Source: Bacillus mycoides
GTDB lineage: Bacteria; Bacillota; Bacilli; Bacillales; Bacillaceae_G
Direction: 5' to 3'
DNA length: 64,000 bases
Assembly (NCBI RefSeq): GCF_001757995.1
Contig: NZ_LXLV01000020.1
Location: 124,001 to 188,000 of the forward strand
Shown: one piece after another, positions 39,063 to 46,901 of the stretch
Layout of the letters: the number at the start of each line of letters is the position of its first letter
Numbering within the stretch: the first letter of the stretch is position 1
The notes under the pieces: model-generated
Database searches by the model: none
What the model was told of the DNA's origin: nothing
Seen by the model: the letters and a program-made list of their open reading frames with translations, nothing else
Translations under genes and position numbers: made by a program

Positions 39063-39665
39063 TCACGAAAAATAAACCGTGTCTAGTACGCGGATATAAT
39101 CAATTCGAGGGTGATAACCGCATGATAATAAAGACCCATGCTCTTCTATTTCTTGTTTTGTAATCGATTTACGTCCACCAGTATTTTGACGATTCCAAAA
39201 TGCAATAATATGTTTTGCATCTAATAAATAAAATTCATCAAAAAGTGTAAATTTAATAATAACAAATGCAATTCCATTATGAGCGACTACTTGCTTCATA
39301 TGTTCAATTTGATGAAGGTGGAAGTTTTGAAGTGGAAAACTGGTTTTATTTTTAGTTTCTTTCGCTTCAAAATCGATGTATTTCCCTTTGTATACACCGT
39401 TGTAATCTGTTGTAGAAGGTTGTTTGAAATACGCTTCTTTTACCACTGCAGCACTTCGAGCGGGGTAATCTACTTTTACAATTTGAAGAGGTGTAGGTTT
39501 TTTATGTACGCATGCAATATTATGGGTTAAGTAATATTGATTGGTGTCATTCAATTCCTCTTCAAGGGACATACCTCTATTACTGTAAGTATGTTTTTTT
39601 ATTGGTGTTTTATGAGGTTGTGAAGCTTGATCGTACCTTTTTCCATTTGGGTAACGAATGGTCAT
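39063..39665 (-). CDS. recU: Holliday junction resolvase RecU
   Basis: RecU cuts Holliday junctions in recombination and chromosome segregation. The 200-aa product begins [11 protein letters not shown], and its nuclease core has the [17 protein letters not shown] block near residues 88-104 and FVIIKF near residue 134, both typical of RecU. ATG 39665 has GGGAGTGG upstream on the minus strand. PonA follows after 66 bp, presumably co-transcribed. Confidence 0.96.
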   Translation of the reverse strand: MTIRYPNGKRYDQASQPHKTPIKKHTYSNRGMSLEEELNDTNQYYLTHNIACVHKKPTPLQIVKVDYPARSAAVVKEAYFKQPSTTDYNGVYKGKYIDFEAKETKNKTSFPLQNFHLHQIEHMKQVVAHNGIAFVIIKFTLFDEFYLLDAKHIIAFWNRQNTGGRKSITKQEIEEHGSLLSCGYHPRIDYIRVLDTVYFS

Positions 39666-39768
39666 ATTTTGTCCACTCCCAACTTGATAAGAATTACTTA
39701 CAAAGGTGATTATATCAAAAAATGAAAAAAGATGTGACCTTTTTCAAGAAAGGTATGGTGACTTACTC

Positions 39769-40794
39769 ATGTTTCGATGGAATGAGTATGAAAAAATTAA
39801 ACAGAACCGTAATGATATTTTTTGTACAGAAGAGGAAAAAGCTATAGTTCTTCATATTAAGGAGAGAACGGATGTAGCTAACGTAGATAATATTTCACGT
39901 ACACAATCTTACCAAGAATATTATTTGAGAAATAGAGAAATTAGATGGTCTTTTTTAGCAAGTATGGTTTCAAGGAATGGGGGATGGAACATGACTGATT
40001 TAGAAGGAGAATATTATTCTAATCTTTTATCTCAAACAGTTAAGAGACGATTATTTCTTTTGTATGAGAAAGCTAATTGGCTCATTTTTTTAGATGCATT
40101 TCCTCAACTATTACTGTATGAGGAAAGTAAAAAGAGATGTGCGCCGCTCTTTCATTTGTTACAATTTTTCAACATATCAATTTTTATGGAAAAAGAATGG
40201 GTCACGTTTTGGGAGAAAAAAGATATAAATAGGCTTATGACGGCGCTTATTATTAATGAACAAAATAAAATTCAAAAACCAGTAATCGAGAATGCATACT
40301 TTCAAAAACATGTATTTGATACTGCACTATTCAAATTTCAAGAAATATTTCACGTTAGTGCAGTTATTTTTCCAATGGTGGAAGGGGGAATGTATGGATT
40401 TTCAGTTTATCAATTTGAAACGTTGCAAAAACGTATAGAACTTGGGAAGCAATTAGCTTGGTTATTATTTCATTCAAAGTATAAGGCTTCTTTTTATAAA
40501 TTCGCAGTGCAAACTAGACATACAGGGTCAAGGATGGATTATGAATGTAATATAAGGGGAATTAGAAAATCATGTACGCCGGCTCTTCGAGATGTGTATT
40601 CTATTGTCACTCATGAAAAATTAATGGAAAAAGATTGGTTTAGTGAAGGGGTGGAAATAGATTCATTATTTTTACTTAAAAAACCTAAGGGGGAAATTAA
40701 TATCACAGAATGGTATAGAAAGAAGAGGGAGCAAATACATACTCTTTCTATATTAAGTAGTTTTGTTAAAAGAATAGATGAGTTCATGATATAA
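39769..40794 (+). CDS. yppC: YppC family protein (DUF2515)
   Basis: The 341-aa protein is recognised by its divergent position next to recU and by the family block TRTQSYQEYYLRNREIRWSFLAS-like region (here starting near ISRTQSYQ at residue 43) followed by SRNGGWNMTDL. It has no clear signal peptide. I chose ATG 39769; the frame is open upstream but overlaps the recU promoter area. The function is unknown. A terminator follows. Confidence 0.82.
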   Translation: MFRWNEYEKIKQNRNDIFCTEEEKAIVLHIKERTDVANVDNISRTQSYQEYYLRNREIRWSFLASMVSRNGGWNMTDLEGEYYSNLLSQTVKRRLFLLYEKANWLIFLDAFPQLLLYEESKKRCAPLFHLLQFFNISIFMEKEWVTFWEKKDINRLMTALIINEQNKIQKPVIENAYFQKHVFDTALFKFQEIFHVSAVIFPMVEGGMYGFSVYQFETLQKRIELGKQLAWLLFHSKYKASFYKFAVQTRHTGSRMDYECNIRGIRKSCTPALRDVYSIVTHEKLMEKDWFSEGVEIDSLFLLKKPKGEINITEWYRKKREQIHTLSILSSFVKRIDEFMI

Positions 40795-40799
40795 TCAAA

Positions 40800-40834
40800 A
40801 AGTCCCGCCTTCCTACATGAAGGCGGGGCTTCTT
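40800..40834 (+). terminator. Terminator after yppC
   Basis: A GC-rich stem (cccgccttc / gaaggcggg) with a 6-nt loop is followed by a short, imperfect T tract. Confidence 0.75.
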
Positions 40835-40865
40835 GATTAAAAGTAATATGTTCTTCAACAAATTA

Positions 40866-40989
40866 CTTTTTACTTCGCTATTTGCCGGCAGTATGACTTT
40901 AACTTCAACACTTATCGAAAGCGAAGAGGTAAGGTTAGAATAGAAAATAGTTGTTTGTAAAAGCCACTTTGATTAAAGTGTCATTTTAT
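40866..40989 (+). repeat. Degenerate bcr1-type element
   Basis: The left part (cgctatttgccggcagta) resembles the left end of the neighbouring bcr1 (cctgctatttttgggcggta). The right end (ccactttgattaaagtgtca then TTTTAT) resembles that element's right end (cccactgattaaagtttcac then TTTAT). The TTTAT at 40985-40989 is shared with the intact element that follows. I read this as an older, decayed copy. Confidence 0.5.
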
Positions 40990-41143
40990 CCTGCTATTTT
41001 TGGGCGGTAAAACTCCCACCTCAAAATTTGGCTGGAGCAAAGAAGTTAGGTGGAAGCCCTGCTGCCCGTAAACGCCCGATTGGTGAAGGCTAATAATCAG
41101 TGGGGAATGAACAAAACCCCCACTGATTAAAGTTTCACTTTAT
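40985..41143 (+). repeat. bcr1-type repeat element, 159 bp with both TTTAT ends
   Basis: The element is bounded by TTTAT at 40985-40989 and 41139-41143. It contains internal stems (ctcccacct / aggtggaag region; the TAATCAGTGGGG / CCCCACTGATTA hairpin near 41090-41128) and ends in AAAGTTTCACTTTAT. Size, TTTAT borders and the structured interior agree with the bcr1 repeat known from the B. cereus group, which carries no genes of its own. It is placed between yppC and the SspM-like gene. Confidence 0.8.
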
Positions 41144-41244
41144 GTAGCGGGGAAATTTGGACCGTCAAGCTTTGGATTACCAGTCTCAGGTTTGTTTTGT
41201 TGTTTGTTTTGCTTTTTCTTTTTTTCGTTTTTATTTTTTGCCAT
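41140..41244 (-). CDS. sspM: SspM-like small acid-soluble spore protein
   Basis: A 34-codon frame on the minus strand starts at ATG 41244 behind a perfect AAGGAGGTG. The product is very basic and polar (MAKNKNEKKKKQNK at the start) and ends LDGPNFPAT. B. subtilis SspM is also 34 residues, lysine-rich, and ends in a closely similar GGPNRPST. The family is a minor spore protein made in the forespore. The stop codon lies inside the terminal TTTAT of the adjacent bcr1 element. The assignment rests on size, composition and the C-terminal match. Confidence 0.65.
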   Translation of the reverse strand: MAKNKNEKKKKQNKQQNKPETGNPKLDGPNFPAT

Positions 41245-41404
41245 CGTAATACACCTCCTTTTTGTATTGTTACCATTTCTAAAAATGGCATACTAAATGA
41301 TTTCTTTGACGAATATCAACTAGTTTTGTCATGTGAGAAGGAGTAATCAATCAATCGGCGAAATTACATGACAAAGGAAAGGCAAAGAAGGGGGCGTTTT
41401 AAAT

Positions 41405-41647
41405 ATGGCGATGGTTCAGAAGGAAGATGTTATGAAAAAAATGGATCAAATGTTAAGTTCTCTCGATTTGCTGGAAATGAATATTGGGATTAGAATGAAT
41501 CATGCATTGAAGGATAAAGGTGAAAAAATATGCAATAAGATAGAAATAACAGAAATGCATATAGAGCATATGGAAAATAAATTAGTGCATCACGAAGAAA
41601 AAGGGAGTTGGGTAAAGACATTTCAAAACGTCGTAGTGAGTGCATAA
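41405..41647 (+). CDS. Small helical protein in the YppD position
   Basis: The 80-aa product is rich in Met, Glu and Lys and is probably helical (KKMDQMLSSLDLLEMN near residue 11). It precedes yppE, the place held by yppD in B. subtilis, but I cannot confirm homology. A GGGGGCG site precedes ATG 41405; ATG 41411 is an alternative. The function is unknown. Confidence 0.65.
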   Translation: MAMVQKEDVMKKMDQMLSSLDLLEMNIGIRMNHALKDKGEKICNKIEITEMHIEHMENKLVHHEEKGSWVKTFQNVVVSA

Positions 41648-41662
41648 TAAGGTGGGAACAAA

Positions 41663-42007
41663 ATGGGATATGAAGCATTAATCCAGTCCTCTGAGAAGTT
41701 GATGCAGTATAATGATGAAGCGAATGTGAAAAAAAGAGAAATGGCTGAATATGATTTTTATAAGGATATGAAGCCATTTGTTGATATTGTAGATGCGGAG
41801 TTAGAGATGTGGAAAGAATTAGCTTACAGGTGGATAAAGGAAGAACGACCTAAGTATATACATGTACAACAAATTGATCAAGTGTATGATAATTTACAAA
41901 CTAATGTGCTACAATGTTTTGTTAATAAGGGAAAAGGTAAACGTTTCTTTGAAACTTATCAAGCTATTTCGTATACTTTGCAAAATATCGTAGATCAATG
42001 TAAGTAA
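41663..42007 (+). CDS. yppE: YppE family protein (DUF1798)
   Basis: The 114-aa helical protein matches YppE in the pattern YDFYKDMKPFVD near residue 29, ERPKYIHVQQIDQVYDN near residue 60, and the RFF..Y..ISYTL segment near the end. It lies 15 bp after the preceding small gene. The function is unknown. A strong terminator follows, opposite to yppF. Confidence 0.85.
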   Translation: MGYEALIQSSEKLMQYNDEANVKKREMAEYDFYKDMKPFVDIVDAELEMWKELAYRWIKEERPKYIHVQQIDQVYDNLQTNVLQCFVNKGKGKRFFETYQAISYTLQNIVDQCK

Positions 42008-42034
42008 CAAGAGGGAAAGCCCTCTTGTTTTTTT
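42006..42034. terminator. Terminator between yppE and yppF
   Basis: A perfect 10-bp stem (aacaagaggg / ccctcttgtt) with loop aaag is followed by a T tract on the plus strand. It may also stop yppF transcripts. Confidence 0.92.
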
Positions 42035-42224
42035 ATGCTTCTGTCACTGTTGTAGGTTTTGTTGCACCGTTTATTTCTAATTCACGTATTAATGTTCGGT
42101 AATCTGATATGCATATTTTTCCTTCAAGATAACAATGTCTTGCAAAGTCTAACAGTTCATTCGAATTTTCTGTGTAATACCCCTTTTTTTGAGAAAACGC
42201 TTGTTTTAAATCCCCTAATACCAT
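42033..42224 (-). CDS. yppF: YppF family small protein
   Basis: The 63-aa product has the YppF core NELLDFARHCYLEGKICI (residues about 22-39) and SDYRTLIRELE. ATG 42224 follows GGGGGAGGA on the minus strand. Its function is unknown. In B. subtilis it lies in the same ypp cluster. Confidence 0.85.
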   Translation of the reverse strand: MVLGDLKQAFSQKKGYYTENSNELLDFARHCYLEGKICISDYRTLIRELEINGATKPTTVTEA

Positions 42225-42336
42225 GTTGATTCCTCCCCCATGAGAAACTTTTTCCTTATTATCATAGCATGGAAGGGTTTACTTTCTAATTTTTTTAAAA
42301 ATTTAAACTTCCGACAAAAAAAGACAGATACTCCGT

Positions 42337-42367
42337 CACACATTTTAATTTATAGGTACATATTCTA
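42337..42367 (+). promoter_or_regulatory. Possible sigma-K promoter for yppG
   Basis: CATATTCTA at 42359-42367 fits the sigma-K -10 consensus CATANNNTA, and CACA at 42337-42340 fits the -35 with a slightly long 18-bp spacer. It sits 35 bp before yppG. Confidence 0.4.
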
Positions 42368-42401
42368 TATGTAGAAACTTATGCGAAGGAGGAGAGAATG
42401 C

Positions 42402-43088
42402 ATGTTTCAACAACCTAATGTATATCAGCAAGCAAATCCATATGCACAGCAAAATATGTACCAATATAATGAGGATACATATTTGCGATATAATATGTAT
42501 CCTTTCGAGCCTCATTATGGAAACCAAAATTATTATCAACCATTTGAAGTGTCGTTTGGGAATCAATCGCAACAAGCACATATGAATCAACCGCAGCAAG
42601 CGCATATGAATCAATCGCAACAAGCGTATACGAATCAACCGCAGCAAGCGCATATGAATCAGTCGCAACAAGCGTATACGAATCAACCACAGCAACCGCA
42701 CATGGATCAGTCGCAACAACCACATATGAATCAACCGCAGCAAGCGTATACGAATCAACCGCAGCAACCGCATATGAGTCAGCCACAGCAAATGTATACG
42801 AATCAACCACAGCAAGCTTATATGAATTCACAAAACTACATGTCGCCATCTCAATATGTAAATCAACAAGCTATGTTTTATCCACCGAAACAACCATATC
42901 CAACGATGAATAAACAAAAGCAACAGCAACAGCAACCAAGTCAGTTTTCTAGTTTTGTTTCACAATTTAAATCATCAGATGGTAACTACGATGTAAATAA
43001 AATGATGAACACAGCTGGACAAATGATGAACGCGATGAATCAAGTAACAGGGATTGTTAAACAAGTTGGGGGCTTCTTTGGTAAATAA
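42402..43088 (+). CDS. yppG: YppG family protein with octapeptide repeats
   Basis: The 228-aa product has a Q/Y/N-rich N-terminal region, then 11 tandem copies of an octapeptide of the form NQxQQAxM/T (residues 54-141), and a C-terminal YppG domain with FSSFVSQFKSSDGNYDVNKM near residue 183 and VTGIVKQVGGFF. I chose ATG 42402 behind AAGGAGGAGAG. The composition suggests a structural spore-surface protein, which a sigma-K-like promoter would support. Confidence 0.85.
   Translation: MFQQPNVYQQANPYAQQNMYQYNEDTYLRYNMYPFEPHYGNQNYYQPFEVSFGNQSQQAHMNQPQQAHMNQSQQAYTNQPQQAHMNQSQQAYTNQPQQPHMDQSQQPHMNQPQQAYTNQPQQPHMSQPQQMYTNQPQQAYMNSQNYMSPSQYVNQQAMFYPPKQPYPTMNKQKQQQQQPSQFSSFVSQFKSSDGNYDVNKMMNTAGQMMNAMNQVTGIVKQVGGFFGK
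42561..42824 (+). repeat. Eleven tandem 24-bp repeats in yppG
   Basis: Exactly 11 units of 24 bp encode NQ(S/P)QQ(A/P)(H/Y)(M/T). The units are contiguous and in frame, differing mostly by single-base changes; copy number may vary between strains. Confidence 0.95.
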
Positions 43089-43192
43089 TAGTAGGGGCTT
43101 ATCCATAATGTATCTTATGTATGAAATGGGGCACTAGACAAATTTCCATGAAATAAATGGGTATATATAACAAGCGGCTTTACCACCTCGCT

Positions 43193-43201
43193 CATATTGT
43201 A
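43193..43201 (+). promoter_or_regulatory. Possible sigma-K -10 element for cotD
   Basis: CATATTGTA fits CATANNNTA and lies 44 bp before cotD. I do not see a well spaced -35; coat genes of this class can use GerE instead. Confidence 0.35.
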
Positions 43202-43244
43202 AAGTGTAGTCAGATTTTTTTAATGAGAGAGGAGAGAAAAAACT

Positions 43245-43676
43245 ATGCATCATTGTCATCCTTGCTTTGGAGGGCATAAGCCTGTAGGACCTATTTGTAC
43301 GACAGCTCCTGTCATTCATCCGACAAAACAATGTGTAACACATTCTTTTTCAACAACGGTGGTGCCACACATTTTCCCAACGCATACAACACATGTACAT
43401 CATCAACAAATTAAAAATCAAAACTTCTTCCCACAAACAAACTCGAACGTAAATGTTGTAGACCCTGGTGATCCAGGATCTGTTGGTGGATTTGGCGGTG
43501 GATTCGGCGGTGGATTCGGCGGTGGATTCGGCGGTGGATTCGGCGGTGGATGTGGACCATGTGGTCATGGTCATCATCACCACGGTCATCAAATATCACC
43601 ATTTGGACCAGGACCGAACGTGTCACCATTTGGACCAAATATCGGACCAAACGTTGGTGGAATGTTTAAAAAGTAA
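43245..43676 (+). CDS. cotD: Spore coat protein CotD
   Basis: The product is a small coat protein with a His- and Cys-rich N-terminus (MHHCHPCFGGHK) and the CotD core TFPTHTTHVHHQQI-like block (here FPTHTTHVHHQQ near residue 44). Between residues 81 and 104 it carries GGFGGGFGGG repeats, and then a CGPCGHGHHHHGHQ stretch. Two SPFGP motifs close the protein. Total length is 143 aa, longer than B. subtilis CotD because of the glycine repeat. AGAGGAGAG precedes ATG 43245. It is expected in the inner spore coat. Confidence 0.88.
   Translation: MHHCHPCFGGHKPVGPICTTAPVIHPTKQCVTHSFSTTVVPHIFPTHTTHVHHQQIKNQNFFPQTNSNVNVVDPGDPGSVGGFGGGFGGGFGGGFGGGFGGGCGPCGHGHHHHGHQISPFGPGPNVSPFGPNIGPNVGGMFKK
43485..43556 (+). 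repeat. Six tandem 12-bp repeats in cotD
   Basis: Units of ggtggattcggc encode GGFG; the first and last copies differ by one to three bases. Confidence 0.93.
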
Positions 43677-43686
43677 ATGATATGTT

Positions 43687-43715
43687 AGAACTAGCAAAAT
43701 GCTAGTTCTTTTTTT
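43687..43715 (+). terminator. Terminator after cotD
   Basis: The stem agaactagc / gctagttct is followed by seven T residues. Confidence 0.9.
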
Positions 43716-43732
43716 GTAATTGGAGTGTTGAT

Positions 43733-44287
43733 ATGAAAGTCATTGCTGTAACAGGATATAAGCCATTTGAACTTGGAATATTTAAAAATGATCATCCAGG
43801 AGTAGAATGTATAAAAAAGGCGTTGCATCGTAAATTAACTGCTTTTGTAGAAGAAGGTTTGGAATGGGTTATTATAAGTGGTCAATTAGGAGTGGAGCTA
43901 TGGGCTGCTGAAGTTGTTTTTGAGATTCAAGTAGAATATCCAGATTTAAAATTAGCGGTATTTACTCCTTTTTTAGAACAAGAGGAAAATTGGAAGGAAG
44001 ATAATCGTGAATATTACGAATTTATTCTTTCACAAGCAGATCACATTGATAGTATTACGAAACGGAAGTATGAAAGTCCAGAGCAATTTAAATTAAAGAA
44101 TCAATTTTTTATTGAAAAAAGCGATGCACTTTTAGCTGTATATGATGAAGAAAAGCCTGGGAGCCCTAAATATATTGTAGAAGCAGCTAAGAAAAAAGGA
44201 GAAATAGAAAATTATCACAGTTATTTCATTCTTTTTTCTGATTTACAAGATATAATGGAAGAGGAACAGTGGAATAATGCAGAGTAA
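43733..44287 (+). CDS. ypsA: YpsA family protein (DUF1273)
   Basis: The 184-aa product belongs to the SLOG-like YpsA family, with a Rossmann-type core: [12 protein letters not shown] near residue 6, [13 protein letters not shown] near residue 49 and [10 protein letters not shown] near residue 129. The family has been connected to cell division and oxidative stress in Firmicutes, and gpsB follows here. GGAGTG precedes ATG 43733. Confidence 0.9.
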   Translation: MKVIAVTGYKPFELGIFKNDHPGVECIKKALHRKLTAFVEEGLEWVIISGQLGVELWAAEVVFEIQVEYPDLKLAVFTPFLEQEENWKEDNREYYEFILSQADHIDSITKRKYESPEQFKLKNQFFIEKSDALLAVYDEEKPGSPKYIVEAAKKKGEIENYHSYFILFSDLQDIMEEEQWNNAE

Positions 44288-44384
44288 TATGTAATATAGT
44301 ACTCGTATATTTGATTGACAAAAGGCATTGTTTCTGAAAAAATTTAGTTAATGAAAGCTTTGGCAAAAATTTGAGGTGAAGAAA

Positions 44385-44720
44385 ATGATTTCGGATAAAA
44401 TTAAATTAACAGCGAAAGATATTTTAGAAAAAGAATTTAAAACAGGTATGAGAGGTTATCAACAAGAAGAAGTAGATAAGTTTCTTGATATGATTATTAA
44501 AGATTATGAAGCTTTTCATAAGGAATTTGATCAATTAAAACAACAAAACGCTCGTTTAAAACGTGAATTAGAAGAGCAGAAAGTAGCGGCAACACAAGTT
44601 CCGCAACAACCGGTACAAGCACCAGTTGCACAACCAGTGTATAACAATACGAATACAGATATTTTAAAACGTCTATCTAATTTAGAAAAAGCTGTATTTG
44701 GAAGTAAGTTATACGAATAA
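44385..44720 (+). CDS. gpsB: Cell cycle protein GpsB
   Basis: GpsB is a DivIVA-like coiled-coil adaptor that shuttles PBP1 between division septum and side wall. The 111-aa product has the N-terminal membrane-binding/DivIVA motif [17 protein letters not shown] (residues about 8-24), [12 protein letters not shown], a central coiled coil, a Q/P/V-rich linker, and the trimerising C-terminal [12 protein letters not shown] chose ATG 44385 behind GAGGTGA, giving the usual length. PonA, its known partner in B. subtilis, is 5 kb away. Confidence 0.95.
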   Translation: MISDKIKLTAKDILEKEFKTGMRGYQQEEVDKFLDMIIKDYEAFHKEFDQLKQQNARLKRELEEQKVAATQVPQQPVQAPVAQPVYNNTNTDILKRLSNLEKAVFGSKLYE

Positions 44721-44765
44721 ATTAAGGTAACAAAAAGGTTAAAGTATTTTACATAGAAAAAAACA

Positions 44766-44794
44766 TTGCAAAATCTTTTTGTTTCCACTATACT
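44766..44794 (+). promoter_or_regulatory. Sigma-A promoter for rnpB
   Basis: TTGCAA and TATACT are separated by 17 bp, with the start expected near 44801. Confidence 0.75.
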
Positions 44795-44800
44795 AATGTT

Positions 44801-45214
44801 TGTCATAACGTTTGGGTAATCGCTGCAACGCCAACGTTGTAGAGGAAAGTCCATGCTCGCACGGCCTGAGATGGCTGTAGTGTTCGTGCCTAGCCAAGTC
44901 ATAAGCTAGGGTATTCTGGCTGTAAGGCTGGTTTAACGGCAGGGAAAAAACCTAAGTCCTTTCGGATATGGTTTGACTACCTTTAAAGTGCCACAGTGAC
45001 GAAGTCCTTGAAGAAATGATAGGAGTGGAACGAGGTAAACCCCACGAGCGAGAAACCCAAATAATGGTAGGGGAATCTTTTCCAAGGAAATGAACGATGG
45101 AAAAGGACAGGTTTTCGTAACCTGTAGATAGATGATTACCACCGGAGTACGAGGCGTGGGCCGTTTGCAGTACAAAGGAACAGAACATGGCTTACAGAAC
45201 GTTATGAACCAACT
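44801..45214 (+). ncRNA. rnpB: RNase P RNA, type B
   Basis: This is the catalytic RNA that trims tRNA 5' leaders together with RnpA. Conserved blocks are easy to follow: GGGTAATCGCTGC at the 5' end, AGAGGAAAGTCCATGCTCGC, GTGCCTAGC...AAGCTAGGG, GTGCCACAGTGACGAAG, GTGGAACG.GGTAAACCCC, GAGCGAGAAACCCAAA, and the 3' GGCTTACAGAACGTTA. The layout matches the Bacillus type B RNA, about 400 nt. End positions are estimated from the promoter and homology. Confidence 0.97.
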
Positions 45215-45226
45215 ATGAAATAACTC

Positions 45227-45256
45227 AGCTCTCCTTTGTTAGAGGAGGGCTTTTTA
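45227..45256 (+). terminator. Terminator after rnpB
   Basis: The stem agctctcct / agaggagggct is followed by five T residues. Confidence 0.85.
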
Positions 45257-45379
45257 TTTGTATGAAGTTATAAATTGTGAGTTGAAATGGTAAATGAGAA
45301 TATTCTTCGTAATATGTGATAATTAATAGGACAACATGTTATTAATTATTGTTTGATTATACATAAGAGGTGAATGCAA

Positions 45380-46519
45380 ATGGGAAAAGTTACTTTAATT
45401 GCAACAGCGGCAATGGGTATTGAAGCATTAGTTGCCCGAGAAGTTCGCGATCTTGGTTATGAATGTGAAGTGGAAAACGGAAAGGTAACGTTTGAAGCGG
45501 ATGAAAAAGCGATTTGTCGTACGAATTTATGGTTACGTACTGCAGACCGTGTGAAAATTAAAGTCGGTGAATTTAAAGCAACAACATTCGATGAGTTATT
45601 TGAAAAAACAAAAGCGTTAAACTGGGGAGATTATATTCCAGAGAACGGAGAATTCCCTGTTATTGGGAAATCTTTGAAATCAACATTATTTAGCGTTTCA
45701 GACTGCCAACGTATTGTTAAAAAGGCTGTTGTTGAGAAATTAAAAACAACGTATAGACGCACAACTTGGTTTGAAGAAGATGGTCCGTTATTCCGTATTG
45801 AAATTGCAATGCTCAAGGATATTGCAACGTTAACAATCGATGCGAGTGGTGTAGGTCTTCATAAACGTGGATACCGTCTCGAGCAAGGTGAAGCGCCTTT
45901 AAAAGAAACATTAGCTGCGTCTTTAATTAAGTTAACAAACTGGAAGGCGGATCGTCCTTTCGTTGATCCTTTCTGTGGATCTGGAACAATTCCAATTGAA
46001 GCTGCATTAATTGGACAAAATATCGCACCAGGATTTAACCGAGGCTTTGCATCAGATGACTGGGGCTGGGTTGGTAAACAAAATTGGCGCGAAGCTCGTC
46101 AAGAAGCTGAAGATTTAGCAAATTATAATCAACCATTGCAAATCATTGGATCAGATATTGATCACCGTATGATAAGAGTTGCCCAAGATAACGCAGAAGA
46201 AGTTGGATTAGGGGATCTTATATCATTTAAACAAATGCAAGTAAAAGATTTCACGACAAAAGAGGAATATGGCTATGTTGTAACGAATCCTCCATACGGA
46301 GAACGTTTAAGTGAAAGAGCGCTTGTTGAAAAATTATATAAAGAAATGGGAGAGGTATTCCGCCCATTAGATACGTGGTCAATGTATTTATTAACAAGTT
46401 ATGAAGCATTTGAGAAGTGTTACGGAAAAGATGCATCGAAAAAGCGTAAACTGTTTAACGGATTTATTCGTACAGATTACTATCAATACTTCGGAAAACG
46501 TCCATCGCGTAATTCATAG
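45380..46519 (+). CDS. ypsC: THUMP-domain RNA methyltransferase YpsC
   Basis: The 379-aa product is a SAM-dependent methyltransferase of the RlmL/YpsC group, probably modifying guanine N2 of 23S rRNA. The N-terminal THUMP domain covers residues about 50-155. The SAM site is DPFCGSGTIPIEA near residue 195, GSDIDHRMI near residue 257, and the catalytic motif is NPPYGERL near residue 303. I chose ATG 45380, six bases after AGAGGTGA. The rnpB-ypsC order matches B. subtilis. Confidence 0.92.
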   Translation: MGKVTLIATAAMGIEALVAREVRDLGYECEVENGKVTFEADEKAICRTNLWLRTADRVKIKVGEFKATTFDELFEKTKALNWGDYIPENGEFPVIGKSLKSTLFSVSDCQRIVKKAVVEKLKTTYRRTTWFEEDGPLFRIEIAMLKDIATLTIDASGVGLHKRGYRLEQGEAPLKETLAASLIKLTNWKADRPFVDPFCGSGTIPIEAALIGQNIAPGFNRGFASDDWGWVGKQNWREARQEAEDLANYNQPLQIIGSDIDHRMIRVAQDNAEEVGLGDLISFKQMQVKDFTTKEEYGYVVTNPPYGERLSERALVEKLYKEMGEVFRPLDTWSMYLLTSYEAFEKCYGKDASKKRKLFNGFIRTDYYQYFGKRPSRNS

Positions 46520-46580
46520 TATAAAACTCCTCCAGCGCGCATATACTGGCTATTATGTAATGCGTAAAGGAGGAAGTGAT

Positions 46581-46763
46581 ATGGATAGTTTCCAATTATC
46601 AATGATTCAAAAAGCTATTCACCGTACGTATGATGAGCTCGGAAAAGAAGTGGATAGTCAAGGTGCGATTGTAGATGAAATACAAAAAGCGCAGGAAGAA
46701 TATTTGTCAGCTCTTTCACATGAAACAGCGATTGATAAACGGTATTTAAAGTCATTAATATAG
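46581..46763 (+). CDS. Small conserved-type hypothetical protein
   Basis: The 60-aa frame starts at ATG 46581 behind a strong AAAGGAGGAAGTG and ends just before a terminator, which supports a real gene. The product is helical and charged (DELGKEVDSQGAIVDEI near residue 19). It has no signal or membrane segment. I do not recognise a family. Confidence 0.75.
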   Translation: MDSFQLSMIQKAIHRTYDELGKEVDSQGAIVDEIQKAQEEYLSALSHETAIDKRYLKSLI

Positions 46764-46801
46764 AAAAAAATTTTCCTTTTTCGAAAGGGAAATTTTTTTT
46801 C
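46764..46801 (+). terminator. Terminator after the 60-codon gene
   Basis: The A/T-rich stem aaattttccttt / aaagggaaattt with loop ttcg is followed by T residues. Confidence 0.88.
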
Positions 46802-46901
46802 GTGTATTTCTATGTATTGCAACAGGGGAAAGCAACTGCATACATGTAAGTAGCAGTTGCTATATCTTTTTATAGAAAAACTGTTTGGTTGGAGGCTAAG
46901 G

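Noticed and set aside
42561-42824. Possible CRISPR array
   Set aside because: The 24-bp units are contiguous without spacers and encode in-frame octapeptides of YppG.
42345-42849. Two long minus-strand frames opposite yppG
   Set aside because: They are shadows created by the 24-bp repeat, with repetitive products and no start signals.
43350-43680. Overlapping frames on both strands across the cotD glycine repeat
   Set aside because: They are translations of the 12-bp repeat in other frames; only the frame with CotD similarity and a binding site is kept.
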